A DNA stretch of 64,000 nt from Clostridium sp. (GCA_018372555.1 JAHAIU010000001.1:1-64000); one strand, 5' to 3'. Positions 44,531 through 53,705 are shown, numbered from the stretch's first letter. The notes: generated by a model from the letters alone, not told the origin. A program made the numbers and translations.

Positions 44531-46028
44531 ATTTACTATTTCAAAAAAAATATTTATAATAACCTTCGGCCTTATATTTGTTGTTTTAATTTTTAGTATG
44601 TTATTTCAAAATATATTTTTTGAAGACTTTTATTTAAGTAAAAGGACTAAGGATTTAGCTAATGATTCAGTCCAATTTACAAAACTTTATGCATATCAAA
44701 ATAATGATATACTATTAAATAAAGAATTATTTAGATTTGAACAAGAAACTAACTCCAAGATAGCTATCTTCACTTTTGATGGAAAACTTAAAGTATTAAA
44801 TAACTATAATACTTCTTCTGAAGATATTAAAAATTTGGCTGCTTTTTGTGAAGAACTAATTAATGATGATAAATTAGTAAATGAAGTATTAGATTCTGGC
44901 AAGCCAAAGGCTAAAATTTTTAATAATGAATATAGTAATACTACTAAAATTGGAGTATTAACTCCAATGTCATTAAATAGCAAAAATGATTCTATATTTG
45001 TAACAGTATCATCTATGCAACCAATTAGTGAAGCATCAGCTGTAATTAAAGAGTTCTACTTATATTTATTTTTAGGATTTACTATTATAGGAATATTTTT
45101 ATCTTCTATATATGCTAATTTAATTTCAAAGCCTTTAGTTAATATAAATAAGGTTGCAAAAAGGATGTCTGCAATGGATTTTAGCGTAAAGTGTGATGAA
45201 GAATCTGATGATGAAATTGGTGATTTAGCTACTACATTAAACTTCTTATCTTCTACTTTAAAAAATACATTAGAAGATTTAAAATATAAAAATAGAAAAC
45301 TTAAGGAAGATATAGAGAAAGAAAGAAAATTAGAAGCTATGAGAAAAGACTTTGTTGATAGCGTTTCTCACGATTTAAAAACTCCAATAGGAATAATAGA
45401 AGGATATGCTGAAGGTTTAAAAGATGGAATTGCAACTGGTGAGTCTGCCTCCCTTTATTTAGATACAATAATCGATGAAGCTAAAAAAATGAGTAAATTA
45501 GTTTCAAATATGCTTGAACTTTCTAAATTAGAAGCTGGAATTTCTAACTTACTTATAGAACGTTTTAATATCTTGAGACTTATTCAAAAACTAATTAAAA
45601 GTTTTACTTTAGAATTTGAAGCTAACAATATAACCTTAGATTTAATATCAGATTTTGAATACTGCTATATTATTGGTGATACCCTTCAATTAGAACAAGT
45701 TATGACTAATTTAATTAGTAATGCCTTAAAATACACTCCAAAAGGAGAAAAAGTTATAATTGAAATTCTAGACAAGGGTGAATTTGTTAATATTTCTGTT
45801 GAAAATAAAGGTGCTAATATACCTGATGAAGAACTTTCTAAGTTATTTAATAAATTCTATAAACTTGATAAAGCAAGAAACTCATCTCAAAGTAGTAACG
45901 GACTCGGCCTATCCATAGTAAAAAGGATTTTAACCCTGCATGAAAGTAATTATAGACTATATAATACTGAAGATGGTGTTAAATTTGAATTTACTTTAAA
46001 AAAGGCTAATGAAGATGAAATAGAATAA
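44502..46028 (+). CDS. Sensor histidine kinase
   Basis: The product of about 508 residues has two membrane spans (about 15-36 and 184-205) around an extracytoplasmic sensor of about 145 residues, a HAMP domain (about 206-258), HisKA with phosphoacceptor His290 (DSVSHDLKTPIGII), and HATPase with N-box MTNLISNALKYTPKGEKV, G1 and GLGLSIVKRIL. The start is uncertain: GTG at 44502 lies one base after AGAGGA, TTG at 44514 is a little far from it. It partners the overlapping response regulator; the signal is unknown. Confidence 0.93.
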   Translation: MDIDLKQKNKFTISKKIFIITFGLIFVVLIFSMLFQNIFFEDFYLSKRTKDLANDSVQFTKLYAYQNNDILLNKELFRFEQETNSKIAIFTFDGKLKVLNNYNTSSEDIKNLAAFCEELINDDKLVNEVLDSGKPKAKIFNNEYSNTTKIGVLTPMSLNSKNDSIFVTVSSMQPISEASAVIKEFYLYLFLGFTIIGIFLSSIYANLISKPLVNINKVAKRMSAMDFSVKCDEESDDEIGDLATTLNFLSSTLKNTLEDLKYKNRKLKEDIEKERKLEAMRKDFVDSVSHDLKTPIGIIEGYAEGLKDGIATGESASLYLDTIIDEAKKMSKLVSNMLELSKLEAGISNLLIERFNILRLIQKLIKSFTLEFEANNITLDLISDFEYCYIIGDTLQLEQVMTNLISNALKYTPKGEKVIIEILDKGEFVNISVENKGANIPDEELSKLFNKFYKLDKARNSSQSSNGLGLSIVKRILTLHESNYRLYNTEDGVKFEFTLKKANEDEIE

Positions 46029-46039
46029 ACATTTTTTAT

Positions 46040-46066
46040 GGAGCTGCTTTTACCAGCTCCCTTTTT
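46040..46066 (+). terminator. Terminator of the two-component operon
   Basis: GGAGCTG-CTTTTAC-CAGCTCC followed by CTTTTT. Confidence 0.85.
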
Positions 46067-46198
46067 CTTTCTATTTTAAACCTATTATTTTAACCTACTA
46101 TTTGATTTTTTTATTTAAACTCATTATTTCATTTTTTATTTATAAAGTTATTAGTTTTTTTGTACGTATTAAATAATTATTGAAATATATTAAAACTG

Positions 46199-46222
46199 AA
46201 AAAATGGATCCATCGGGGTCCA
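46199..46222 (-). terminator. Terminator of the unknown two-gene operon
   Basis: On the reverse strand TGGACCC-CGAT-GGATCCA is followed by TTTTTT. It lies about 100 bases beyond the stop of the gene at 46320. Confidence 0.75.
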
Positions 46223-46319
46223 ATTCTTCACATTAAACAATAATTATCAATAAAATACTTAAAAGTTAACTATCGCTTAAAAATCTCTAATAGTTAAATA
46301 ATTTTTGATATTATTGCTC

Positions 46320-46643
46320 TTATATAAAAAAGCTGATAATTAATAAAACAATTAAAAATATATTAGAGAACAATAGAACTTTATTGTATACTAAAACTAA
46401 ATTTATCTTTTGCTCATCTTTATTTTCAATCATATCTGTTAATATTAATAGTTGATCTAGTTTACTTAATATTTCCTTATTATTTTTCTTACTTTCATAT
46501 CCTTTATTAAAACTTTGGAGTATCTCGTTCTTATTTTTTGAAAGTTCTAATTTAATATCTTCAATTACTACTTCATTATAAATTTGCTTTAGCTTACTCT
46601 TTATATTTTCACTTATTAAATCTTCCTTTATATGACTATCCAC
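46320..46643 (-). CDS. Unknown protein with C-terminal membrane anchor
   Basis: The 107-residue protein has a charged helical N-terminal part (KSKLKQIYNEVVIEDIKLEL) and one C-terminal hydrophobic span (about 84-106), so it is probably tail-anchored facing the cytoplasm. It starts at GTG (46641-46643) after GAGGAG and overlaps the upstream gene by eight bases. I recognise no family. Together with its neighbour it forms an operon of two unknowns. Confidence 0.65.
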   Translation of the reverse strand: MDSHIKEDLISENIKSKLKQIYNEVVIEDIKLELSKNKNEILQSFNKGYESKKNNKEILSKLDQLLILTDMIENKDEQKINLVLVYNKVLLFSNIFLIVLLIISFFI

Positions 46644-47247
46644 CTAATAACTCCTCCTCAACTAATAATGTTTTTTTAGTAATTATTGAAATGTACTCAA
46701 ACCCTAAAATTAAGTCAAATTCATTTAAATCTTCACTATCTAACATTCTTAAAATAAATTTTCTTTCTCTGAAAAATTCTCTTCTTATATAATTAAATAA
46801 TAAATAAACTAACCTTTCATCTTCCATGGATAAATCATTAAAAGTATCTAATTTGTTTTTTAGTTCTTCATATTTTTTCTTTTCAACTTCTATTAATCTT
46901 AAGCTTTCTTTCATAGCACTTTCTATATCTTCAATTCCTCTATGTTCTTCTAAAACAAAACTCCTATTATTCTTTACAAGGGTAATTCTTTCATTCTTTT
47001 CTATATCTAAGGCTATATAAGTATTTTCTAAAGAATTAATACTTCTTTCAATAGATATCATCTCCCCCTTATACTCTTTTCTTTTCTTCCTGATATAATT
47101 AAGTGTCTTTGATTTTTCCTCAATTATTTTCTTACAGGAAAAACCCTCCAGATTATTTTTGTAATAGGTATTAACATAAGCCTTAATAGCTTTTTCTATA
47201 AATCTATTGCTCTCTATACTAATATACTTCTCAATACTCTTAAGCAA
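46636..47247 (-). CDS. Unknown coiled-coil protein
   Basis: The 203-residue protein is strongly helical and charged with probable coiled-coil stretches (about 45-80 and 108-140), no signal peptide and no membrane span. It begins at TTG (47245-47247) after GAGGTAGATAGAA. No family is recognised. Because it is translationally coupled to a tail-anchored protein, the two may form a membrane-linked complex; this is inference. Its promoter region is shared with the divergent GH-like gene and contains a perfect palindrome. Confidence 0.65.
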   Translation of the reverse strand: MLKSIEKYISIESNRFIEKAIKAYVNTYYKNNLEGFSCKKIIEEKSKTLNYIRKKRKEYKGEMISIERSINSLENTYIALDIEKNERITLVKNNRSFVLEEHRGIEDIESAMKESLRLIEVEKKKYEELKNKLDTFNDLSMEDERLVYLLFNYIRREFFRERKFILRMLDSEDLNEFDLILGFEYISIITKKTLLVEEELLGG

Positions 47248-47376
47248 TTCTATCTACCTCTTTCATATTTGAATATACTCTTCAATACTTATGTCATTAT
47301 TTTATATAATAATATGCTTTACAAAAACATAATATACCGATTTAAAAAAATCTATCTTTTAATAAGTAATTGAAAC

Positions 47377-47407
47377 TTGTAAAACAATATATTCAATTGT
47401 TTTACAA
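47377..47407. promoter_or_regulatory. Perfect 11-bp inverted repeat, operator-like
   Basis: TTGTAAAACAA (47377-47387) and TTGTTTTACAA (47397-47407) are exact inverse complements with a nine-base spacer; each arm is itself a near palindrome (TTGTnnnACAA). It lies in the 235-base divergent region between the unknown operon and the GH-like gene, about 75-105 bases from the latter's start. It has no T-run, so it looks like an operator rather than a terminator. Confidence 0.55.
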
Positions 47408-47482
47408 TATACAACACAATGTTACATTTTATGGTATTATATTTTTATTGGAATAATTCAAAAAATTTTTAGGAGAGATCTA

Positions 47483-48637
47483 ATGAGTAAAAAAATAAAT
47501 ATTATTAAAGAAGATTTAATGTGGCGTATTGCAGCTGGATGCATCTTGCTAATTGTCTTATTATCTTACTACTTTATTAAAATTAATTATACAAGTAGAG
47601 GAATGATAAATAATTATTTAAATAAGAAAGATGGGAAAACACTTACAGAAAAACTAGATAAAAAAATTAAATCTGGTAATTTATCAACGGATTATGAAAT
47701 AGATAAGACATTAGAAGATATAGAGCTTTTAGATTTAAATACTATTAATTTACCTATAGTAATAAATATTAGTGATTTAAACTCTAGTGATGTAAGCATA
47801 GATACTAATAGTCTTCAAAGAGCTAAGTGTCTATTAGATAAACTTAAAGGCAAAGGTATTAATATTATCTTAGAACCATACCCTTGGATAGCTAATGGTA
47901 GTAAATATGAAACTGAATATAATCCAACTGATATCAATGCTTTTTTCAACAATTGGAAAAACAATGTATTAAAGCCATTAATAGATGACATAGCAATTCC
48001 ATATAGAGTTGATGCTTTAAACATAGCTACTGGATTTAATAATTTAGAAGCATATGAAACTGAATTCTCTGATATGATTGACTTCGCTAGAAAATACTAT
48101 AAAGGTCTTATTACTTATAGAACAAGCTTTTGGACAACTGCTAATTGGAATGATGAAGCTACTAAAGAACAAGTAGCTAAATTAGATGAAAATTATTATA
48201 AGAAACTAAATAACTCTATTTTTTCAAAAGTAGATTTTATATCTATAGCTGCTTACTTTGAATTAACTGATAATGATATTAATTCAGTAGATAATTTAGA
48301 AAATGCCCTTATTTCTTCAACAAGGCATAATAGAAATCAAGAAATAAAAGAGCAAATTAAAAACTTTAATGATAAATGGCAAAAACCAATTTTCTTTGGT
48401 GAACTAGGTTTCCCTAGAACAACAAAAGCCTCTGTAGAGCCATGGAATCCATTCTTATCAAATTCAATAAATAATCAAGAACAAGCTAATGGGTTTGAAG
48501 CCTATAAAAACGTCTTTGAAGATGAACCTTGGTTCTTAGGATTTTCATACTTTGCTATAGGAAAAGAAGATGATCAAAAGATGTATTATCCAAGTGATGA
48601 AACAGTTGATGTAATAAATCAATGGTTTAATGACTAG
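47483..48637 (+). CDS. Membrane-anchored glycoside hydrolase-like TIM-barrel protein (GH113-like)
   Basis: The 384-residue protein has an N-terminal signal anchor (about 14-33) and an extracellular barrel-like domain: INIILEPYPWI near 127-136, DALNIATGFNNLEAYETEF near 177-195, YYKGLITYRTSFW, VDFISIAAYFEL and KPIFFGELGFPRT with a probable nucleophile Glu307. This order resembles GH113 beta-mannanase-like proteins. The acid/base glutamate expected in the fourth-strand region (usually GxE) reads ATGFNNLE, so catalysis is uncertain. GGAGAGATCTA precedes the ATG; a terminator follows. Confidence 0.55.
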   Translation: MSKKINIIKEDLMWRIAAGCILLIVLLSYYFIKINYTSRGMINNYLNKKDGKTLTEKLDKKIKSGNLSTDYEIDKTLEDIELLDLNTINLPIVINISDLNSSDVSIDTNSLQRAKCLLDKLKGKGINIILEPYPWIANGSKYETEYNPTDINAFFNNWKNNVLKPLIDDIAIPYRVDALNIATGFNNLEAYETEFSDMIDFARKYYKGLITYRTSFWTTANWNDEATKEQVAKLDENYYKKLNNSIFSKVDFISIAAYFELTDNDINSVDNLENALISSTRHNRNQEIKEQIKNFNDKWQKPIFFGELGFPRTTKASVEPWNPFLSNSINNQEQANGFEAYKNVFEDEPWFLGFSYFAIGKEDDQKMYYPSDETVDVINQWFND

Positions 48638-48663
48638 AAAAATGCAGATAAAACTCTATACTA

Positions 48664-48706
48664 TATTAATAATGGAGCTGTCACTGACAGCTCCATTATT
48701 ATACTT
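48664..48706. terminator. Bidirectional terminator
   Basis: AATAATGGAGCTGTCA-CTG-ACAGCTCCATTATT, a long near-perfect hairpin between the convergent GH-like gene and topB. Confidence 0.85.
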
Positions 48707-48736
48707 AAATCTATTAATTTGCATTCTATAACTTAA

Positions 48737-50932
48737 TTATTTATCATCTATTTTTATATTTCCAAGAAGGGCTGCAAAAGGATTATTAAAGTCTTCTGCT
48801 TCTTTTTTCATTTTCTTCATTATATTATTTACTTCTCTTTTGTCTACCTTGCCCTTTTTATCAAATCTCTTTTCAAATTGTGTTGCCTTTTCTCTAAAGT
48901 TACAGTTAGCTCCGGTACATATATATATCTTTCCATCGCCTTGTCCTCTAACTTCTAACTTTTTCTTACATTCTGGACATCTTGCATTAGTAGTTCTACT
49001 AACATTTTCCTTATATCCACATTCTCTATCTTGGCATACATTCATAACTCCATTTTTACCTTTTACCTCTAAAAGATATTTTCCACAGTTAGGGCACTTT
49101 TTACCTGTTTTATTATCATGAATAAATTTGCTATTATCTCCCTTTATAGATTCTATTAAGGCAATAGAATAGTTTTTCATTTCCTTAATAAAACTACTAT
49201 CACTTTCTTTTCCTTTACTAATAGCATCTAATCTACTTTCCCATTTTGCTGTTAATAAAGGTGACTTAAGTTCATTTGGAACTAATTCTATTAACTGCTT
49301 TCCTTTTGAAGTTGGAACTATTTCTTTTCCTCTTTTCTCAATAACAAAAGAGTTAAATAATTTTTCTATTATATCAGCTCTTGTAGCAACAGTTCCAAGT
49401 CCTCCAGTTTCATTTAATGTTTTAGCAGCTTCTTTATTAACATTTACATACTTTTGAGGATTTTCCATTGCTGATAATAAAGTTCCTTCATTAAATCTAG
49501 CTGGTGGCTTAGTTTGCCCTTTATTTAAGTTAATAGAGTTTATTTTTATCTTATCTCCCTTATTTAACTTAGGTAATACTTGTTCTTTAATATCATCCTC
49601 CTTAGATGAATCTTCTATATCTTCCTTGCTATAAACTACTTTCCATCCCTTAGATTTTATTACCTGACCCTTAGCAATAAATCTTTCTCCATTTATATCT
49701 GCTACAATATTGGTTTGTATATACTCAAAAGGAGGTAGCATTACACTTAAGAATCTCTTAACTACTAAATCATAAATATTTCTTTCTTCACTGCTAAAGT
49801 TTACTGTATTAGGTTTTTGCTCTGTTGGAATTATAGCATGGTGATCACTTACCTTACTATCATCTACAAATCCCTTATGAGCATTTATTTTTCCTCTTAG
49901 TATTTCACTTGCAATACTTCTATATTGACCTACTGAAATAGCCTTTAATCTTTCTTCTAAAGTTCCTACAATATCCCTTGAAATATACCTTGAATCAGTT
50001 CTAGGATATGTTAATACCTTATGATTTTCATAAAGTCTTTGCATTATTGAAAGAGTTTGCTTTGCTGAATATCCCCATATTCTATTTGCATCCCTTTGAA
50101 GTTCAGTTAAATCATAAAGGGCTGGAGCAAATTTCTTTTTAGGGGTTTCTGTAATTGAAATTACTTCTCCATCCTTCCCCCTTGTTTTATTTACTATGCT
50201 ATTTGCAGTGTCTTCATTAAATATTCTTCCATTATTATCTTTATTAACATAAGTTAAAGAAAAGCTATTTGCCTTAGCTAATATTGTATAGTACGTCTTT
50301 GGAATGAAATTTTTAATTTCCTCTTCTCTATTTACTATCATAGCTAAAGTAGGTGATTGAACTCTACCTGCTGATAATTGAGCATTATGCTTACAAGTTA
50401 AAGCTCTAGTCGCATTAAGTCCAACTATCCAGTCTGCTTCTGCTCTACATACAGCTGCTTTATATAAATTTTCATATTGACTTCCAGGTTTTAAATTCTT
50501 AAATCCATCTAAAATTGCCTTATCTGTTTGTGAAGATATCCAAAGTCTTTTTATCGGCTTTTTAACTCCAGCCTTTTCTATTATCCATCTTGCAACTAGC
50601 TCCCCTTCTCTTCCTGCATCAGTTGCAATAACTATTTCATCTATATCATTTCTATTTAAAAGTTTCTTAACTTCATAAAATTGCTTTGATGTCTTTTTTA
50701 AGACTGTTAATTTCATATACTTAGGTAACATTGGAAGTGTTTCCATACTCCAAGTTTTGTATTTTTCATCGTAGCCTTCTGGATCTTGTAGACCAACTAA
50801 ATGCCCAAGAGCCCAAGTTACTACATATTTATTTCCTTCAATATAAGCTCCCTTATTATTGTTAGCTTTTAAAACTTTTGCTAAGTCTCTACCAACAGAA
50901 GGTTTTTCTGCTAGTACTAATATTTTTCCCAT
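48737..50932 (-). CDS. topB: DNA topoisomerase III
   Basis: The 731-residue type IA topoisomerase has the Toprim domain (KILVLAEKPSVGRDLAKVLK, TDAGREGELVARWI), the active-site tyrosine in VLTYPRTDSRYISRD, and two C-terminal zinc-ribbon modules (CPNCGKYLLEV...CQDRECGY and CPECKKKLEV...CTGANCNF). It decatenates DNA and resolves recombination intermediates. The ATG at 50932 follows AGAAAGGACATTTTAT; an in-frame extension of 26 codons is in repeat sequence and is not likely translated. Confidence 0.95.
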   Translation of the reverse strand: MGKILVLAEKPSVGRDLAKVLKANNNKGAYIEGNKYVVTWALGHLVGLQDPEGYDEKYKTWSMETLPMLPKYMKLTVLKKTSKQFYEVKKLLNRNDIDEIVIATDAGREGELVARWIIEKAGVKKPIKRLWISSQTDKAILDGFKNLKPGSQYENLYKAAVCRAEADWIVGLNATRALTCKHNAQLSAGRVQSPTLAMIVNREEEIKNFIPKTYYTILAKANSFSLTYVNKDNNGRIFNEDTANSIVNKTRGKDGEVISITETPKKKFAPALYDLTELQRDANRIWGYSAKQTLSIMQRLYENHKVLTYPRTDSRYISRDIVGTLEERLKAISVGQYRSIASEILRGKINAHKGFVDDSKVSDHHAIIPTEQKPNTVNFSSEERNIYDLVVKRFLSVMLPPFEYIQTNIVADINGERFIAKGQVIKSKGWKVVYSKEDIEDSSKEDDIKEQVLPKLNKGDKIKINSINLNKGQTKPPARFNEGTLLSAMENPQKYVNVNKEAAKTLNETGGLGTVATRADIIEKLFNSFVIEKRGKEIVPTSKGKQLIELVPNELKSPLLTAKWESRLDAISKGKESDSSFIKEMKNYSIALIESIKGDNSKFIHDNKTGKKCPNCGKYLLEVKGKNGVMNVCQDRECGYKENVSRTTNARCPECKKKLEVRGQGDGKIYICTGANCNFREKATQFEKRFDKKGKVDKREVNNIMKKMKKEAEDFNNPFAALLGNIKIDDK

Positions 50933-50954
50933 ATAAAATGTCCTTTCTTTCTTT

Positions 50955-51012
50955 AATGGGTGTATCACACAAACAATCCAAATTAATTTTTCATTGTGCG
51001 ACAACACCATTA
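50955..51012. repeat. Right-end fragment of the dispersed MITE-like repeat
   Basis: AATTAATTTTTCATTGTGCG then ACAACACC, about 50980-51010, matches the inverse of the left end of the element at 3335-3352 (AAGGTGCTGTCGCACAAT) with one mismatch. It lies just upstream of topB. Confidence 0.55.
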
Positions 51013-51104
51013 CATTATCCTATAAGTCTATATTATATCATAAATTAGCAATAATAATGATTTAATGATATAATAACTCTTAAATAATTGTGAGGTGGTT
51101 TATT

Positions 51105-51518
51105 ATGGTAGAAATATTAAAGCTAATAGCTAGTTTTATAAATGATTTACATGACAAAGTATTAGACATAGTAGGAATTGCAGGATACACTCTTAATGAT
51201 AAGCAACTTCATTTTATATTTATGGCTGTAATAGGAATATTAATTTTTACATTTACACAAATAGTCTTTAAAAAACTTGCAAAATATAGCATAACTGCAA
51301 TTTCATTTATTTACACCTTTACTGTAATGGTAGTAATAGTATTTCTAATAGAAATCCAACAAAAACTTACTAATAGAGGTAATATGGAATTTGCAGATAT
51401 AGTTTATGGCTTGTATGGCTTCATTTATGTTTTCTTAATATATTTATTGATTAAATTAATAGTACTAGCTATAAAGAAGGCTTATAAAAAATATTCAAAT
51501 CACAGTGTTTCAAAATAA
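51105..51518 (+). CDS. VanZ-like membrane protein
   Basis: The 137-residue protein has about four membrane spans. The motifs DKQLHFIFMAVIGIL and VFLIEIQQKLTNRGNMEFAD, then IVYGLYGF, follow the VanZ-family pattern (DK..HF, E.Q....R, D...N..G). VanZ of Enterococcus gives low-level teicoplanin resistance; the role of chromosomal homologues is unknown and resistance should not be inferred. The ATG at 51105 has GAGGTGGTTTATT upstream. Confidence 0.65.
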   Translation: MVEILKLIASFINDLHDKVLDIVGIAGYTLNDKQLHFIFMAVIGILIFTFTQIVFKKLAKYSITAISFIYTFTVMVVIVFLIEIQQKLTNRGNMEFADIVYGLYGFIYVFLIYLLIKLIVLAIKKAYKKYSNHSVSK

Positions 51519-51992
51519 AAAACATTAATCTGAGCTTAAAAATATTGAATTTTAATATGAAAGTTTCAATAATTCTATGTAAAATAGTATTAAAAAGAGT
51601 AATGAAAGATTAACAAGAGTAATTTTATAAAAAGTTTAAAAAAATAATACTTACAGCATACTATACATTTATAATATGCTATATTAAAAAGTCCAATGAT
51701 TTTAAATTAAAAATATATAAGTAACTAAAAAACTTATAAAACAAAGCCTATATCTTAAATTACTTAGTTAATTAAGATATAGGCTAATTTTTCATTTTCG
51801 CTCTGTTTTATTTGAATGTTGATAATTATTAACTTTTTTTCAACAAGAGTAATTATTTCCATATATTATGGAATTATATTCTAAATAAATATATAATAAA
51901 AATATATATTATTACGTAATTGTATTATTAAGTTAGGTAGTTTTATTTTTTAACTATCTGATAAATAGAAATTTATACAGGAGGAAGATACT
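51519..51992. other. AT-rich intergenic region with one terminator
   Basis: About 470 bases without a supported gene. The only clear feature is a hairpin AGCCTATATCTTAA ... TTAAGATATAGGCT (51745-51785) followed by AATTTTTCATTTT, a terminator about 230 bases downstream of the VanZ-like gene; its distance suggests it may end a separate short transcript. The last 150 bases carry the promoter region of the DUF4177-like gene. Confidence 0.55.
51745..51794 (+). terminator. Intrinsic terminator
   Basis: Fourteen-base arms AGCCTATATCTTAA/TTAAGATATAGGCT with a loop of about 13 bases, followed by T-rich sequence. Confidence 0.7.
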
Positions 51993-52193
51993 ATGTATAT
52001 TTATAAAACAGAAATTTTAACAGTAAGTACAAAATGGTTTTCTGACAAAGCAGATGTAGGTGACATATCTATGTTAGACAAGCTAATTAACGAGAGAGCT
52101 GCTAATGGATGGGAACTTGTGACATACGATTATATGGCAACATCAATACAGATTAAAGGGGCATTCGTTATTACATTTAGAAAGCATCAGTAA
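51993..52193 (+). CDS. DUF4177-like small protein
   Basis: The 66-residue protein ends with MLDKLINERAANGWELVTYD followed by a beta segment (IQIKGAFVITFRKHQ), the hallmark of DUF4177 proteins (LN..G..GWELV). Function is unknown. ACAGGAGGAAGATACT precedes the ATG, so it is expressed. It is directly followed by the decayed insertion sequence. Confidence 0.65.
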   Translation: MYIYKTEILTVSTKWFSDKADVGDISMLDKLINERAANGWELVTYDYMATSIQIKGAFVITFRKHQ

Positions 52194-52366
52194 TTATTGG
52201 TCAAAATCATTCCTATTATGAGCATAATACGAAGTTTAACAAATTTCAATTTGTTGATTAGTTATAAGGAACAATCTTAAAGTATTAGGTACTAGGAATA
52301 TAAAATTAAATATTAATTAATGAGAATACCGTATTATTCAATAAAATGTACCCTTTGTAAAGGACA

Positions 52367-53021
52367 TTATGAAAAAGACCGTGATAACTTAAAGAGATGA
52401 TTTCTGTATTGAACAGGGGCCATCTTCTTTAAATTCCATTGATATCTATACTCATGTGAATAAAATCTTCTTTATGAAATTTTACCCTTTCTGATTTTTT
52501 TAGTTTAGTGAGAATATCTATAACTATATCTAAAGTAAGGCTTTCGGATACATTATATGCTAATATTTTATTAGTAGATGCATCTTTAATGGTCGACAAA
52601 TAAGCCTTTTTACTTCTATTTTTATAGAATAAATAAGTAATATCAGTAAGTAGTACTTTACCAGGAATATTTTGTTTGAAATTTCTATTAAGTAAATTGG
52701 GTAAGTTTTTATGTTCTCTGGTTGCTTTTACCATTCTCCTATAAGGATTTGCTTTTCTATGAGGACAAACAATATCATATTTTTTCATAATTCTACGAAT
52801 ACGTTTCAGATTATATATAATTCCATATTGGTCTTCCACTATCATTTTTATTTGTCTAGCACCTTTTTACGATTCTTAAAATTAAATGCTTCTAAAATTA
52901 CATTTTTAATCTCTATATCATTATCGTTGCGCTTGCTACGCAAGCATTCGGATTTTAATGAAAAATAATTATAATACCCCGAACATGAAACACCAACTAA
53001 TTTACATAGATAACTAGTCAT
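52367..53021 (-). pseudogene. IS3-family OrfB transposase, frameshifted and internally deleted
   Basis: The frame starting near 53021 reads MTSYLCKLVGVSCSGYYNYF and goes to FNFKNRKKVLDK-stop; restoring one A in the A-run near 52870 gives KKGARQIKMIVEDQYGIIYN and joins the frame encoding RRIMKKYDIVCPHRKANPYR and LLTDITYLFY (first catalytic Asp). After HKEDFIH the frame jumps to EYRYQWNLKKMAPVQYRNHL, the normal C-terminal tail, so roughly 80 residues with the second Asp and the Glu of the DDE triad are gone. It cannot be an active transposase. Confidence 0.82.
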
Positions 53022-53085
53022 TTTTTTAGTTTATATCTTTTAATTACTGATTTAATAAGAATAAATTTTTCTTTTGCTAATAAAA

Positions 53086-53505
53086 CTATTTCTTTTTTCT
53101 CATCCTCCTTTCTATCATATCGAGCTTTTTTAGTAATTCATTCTCAGCCTTAAGTAGATTATTTTGCACTTTAATACGTTGATATTTTTCTTCTATGGAC
53201 AATTCTTTACCAATAGTTTTTCCAGAATTACATTTTCTTGAATCATCTAATCCACGCACACCATTTTTCTTATATGCAGTACGCCATCTCTTACTCATTG
53301 ATTCAACTCGTCCAATTCCTAATATACTTATTGCAAAACCACATTCTTCAAATATCTTTCGTAGGAACTTTCCTTTTTCGTATTCTGATATAAAAATACG
53401 CCTAAACTCGTTCGTGTAAGTGATTGATCTCTCACTGACACTCTTTATATATTTATTATTAGCTAACATTTCTATTTCTTCCTTCGTAAATAACTTACTA
53501 CTCAT
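53086..53505 (-). CDS. IS3-family OrfA helix-turn-helix protein
   Basis: The 139-residue protein has a helix-turn-helix region (YEKGKFLRKIFEECGFAISI ... MSKRWRTAYKKNGVRGLDD) and a C-terminal leucine-zipper-like coiled coil (YQRIKVQNNLLKAENELLKK), the normal layout of IS150-type OrfA. It appears intact and in length typical, but with OrfB broken it can only bind DNA. An ATG at 53505 follows GGAGTGGATTAG. Confidence 0.78.
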   Translation of the reverse strand: MSSKLFTKEEIEMLANNKYIKSVSERSITYTNEFRRIFISEYEKGKFLRKIFEECGFAISILGIGRVESMSKRWRTAYKKNGVRGLDDSRKCNSGKTIGKELSIEEKYQRIKVQNNLLKAENELLKKLDMIERRMRKKK

Positions 53506-53705
53506 CTAATCCACTCCTATCGCTATGTTTTATTATACACAAAAAAACTATAAAATAGACATTTTATTAGTTGTCTATCTTATAGGGTACATTTTACAAA
53601 AGTGAATATGCGGTATTTTTTAGTGCGCAGTTCAAAAATCATGAGTAAACGAACTTGAAAATTGTGAGATCCATAATAATATAACTATAGATAATATTTC
53701 TATTA

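Larger units (their letters stand above)
52325..53617 (-). mobile_element. Degenerate IS3-family (IS150-type) insertion sequence
   Basis: Two reverse-strand frames encode an OrfA helix-turn-helix protein and a broken OrfB integrase. The ends carry inverted repeats: AAAATGTACCC at 52343-52353 and its inverse GGGTACATTTT at 53585-53595; similarity extends outward to AATACCG (52325-52331) and CGGTATT (53611-53617) with an indel. No clean target duplication was found. The element is about 1.25-1.3 kb, shorter than an intact IS150-type copy because of an internal deletion in orfB. Confidence 0.8.

Noticed and set aside
48737..51010. Longer version of topB starting 26 codons upstream
   Set aside because: The extension lies in dispersed-repeat sequence, does not resemble topoisomerase N-termini, and the internal ATG has the ribosome binding site.
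51105..51518. Glycopeptide resistance gene
   Set aside because: VanZ-like proteins are common chromosomal membrane proteins; no vanA/H/X-type genes are present.
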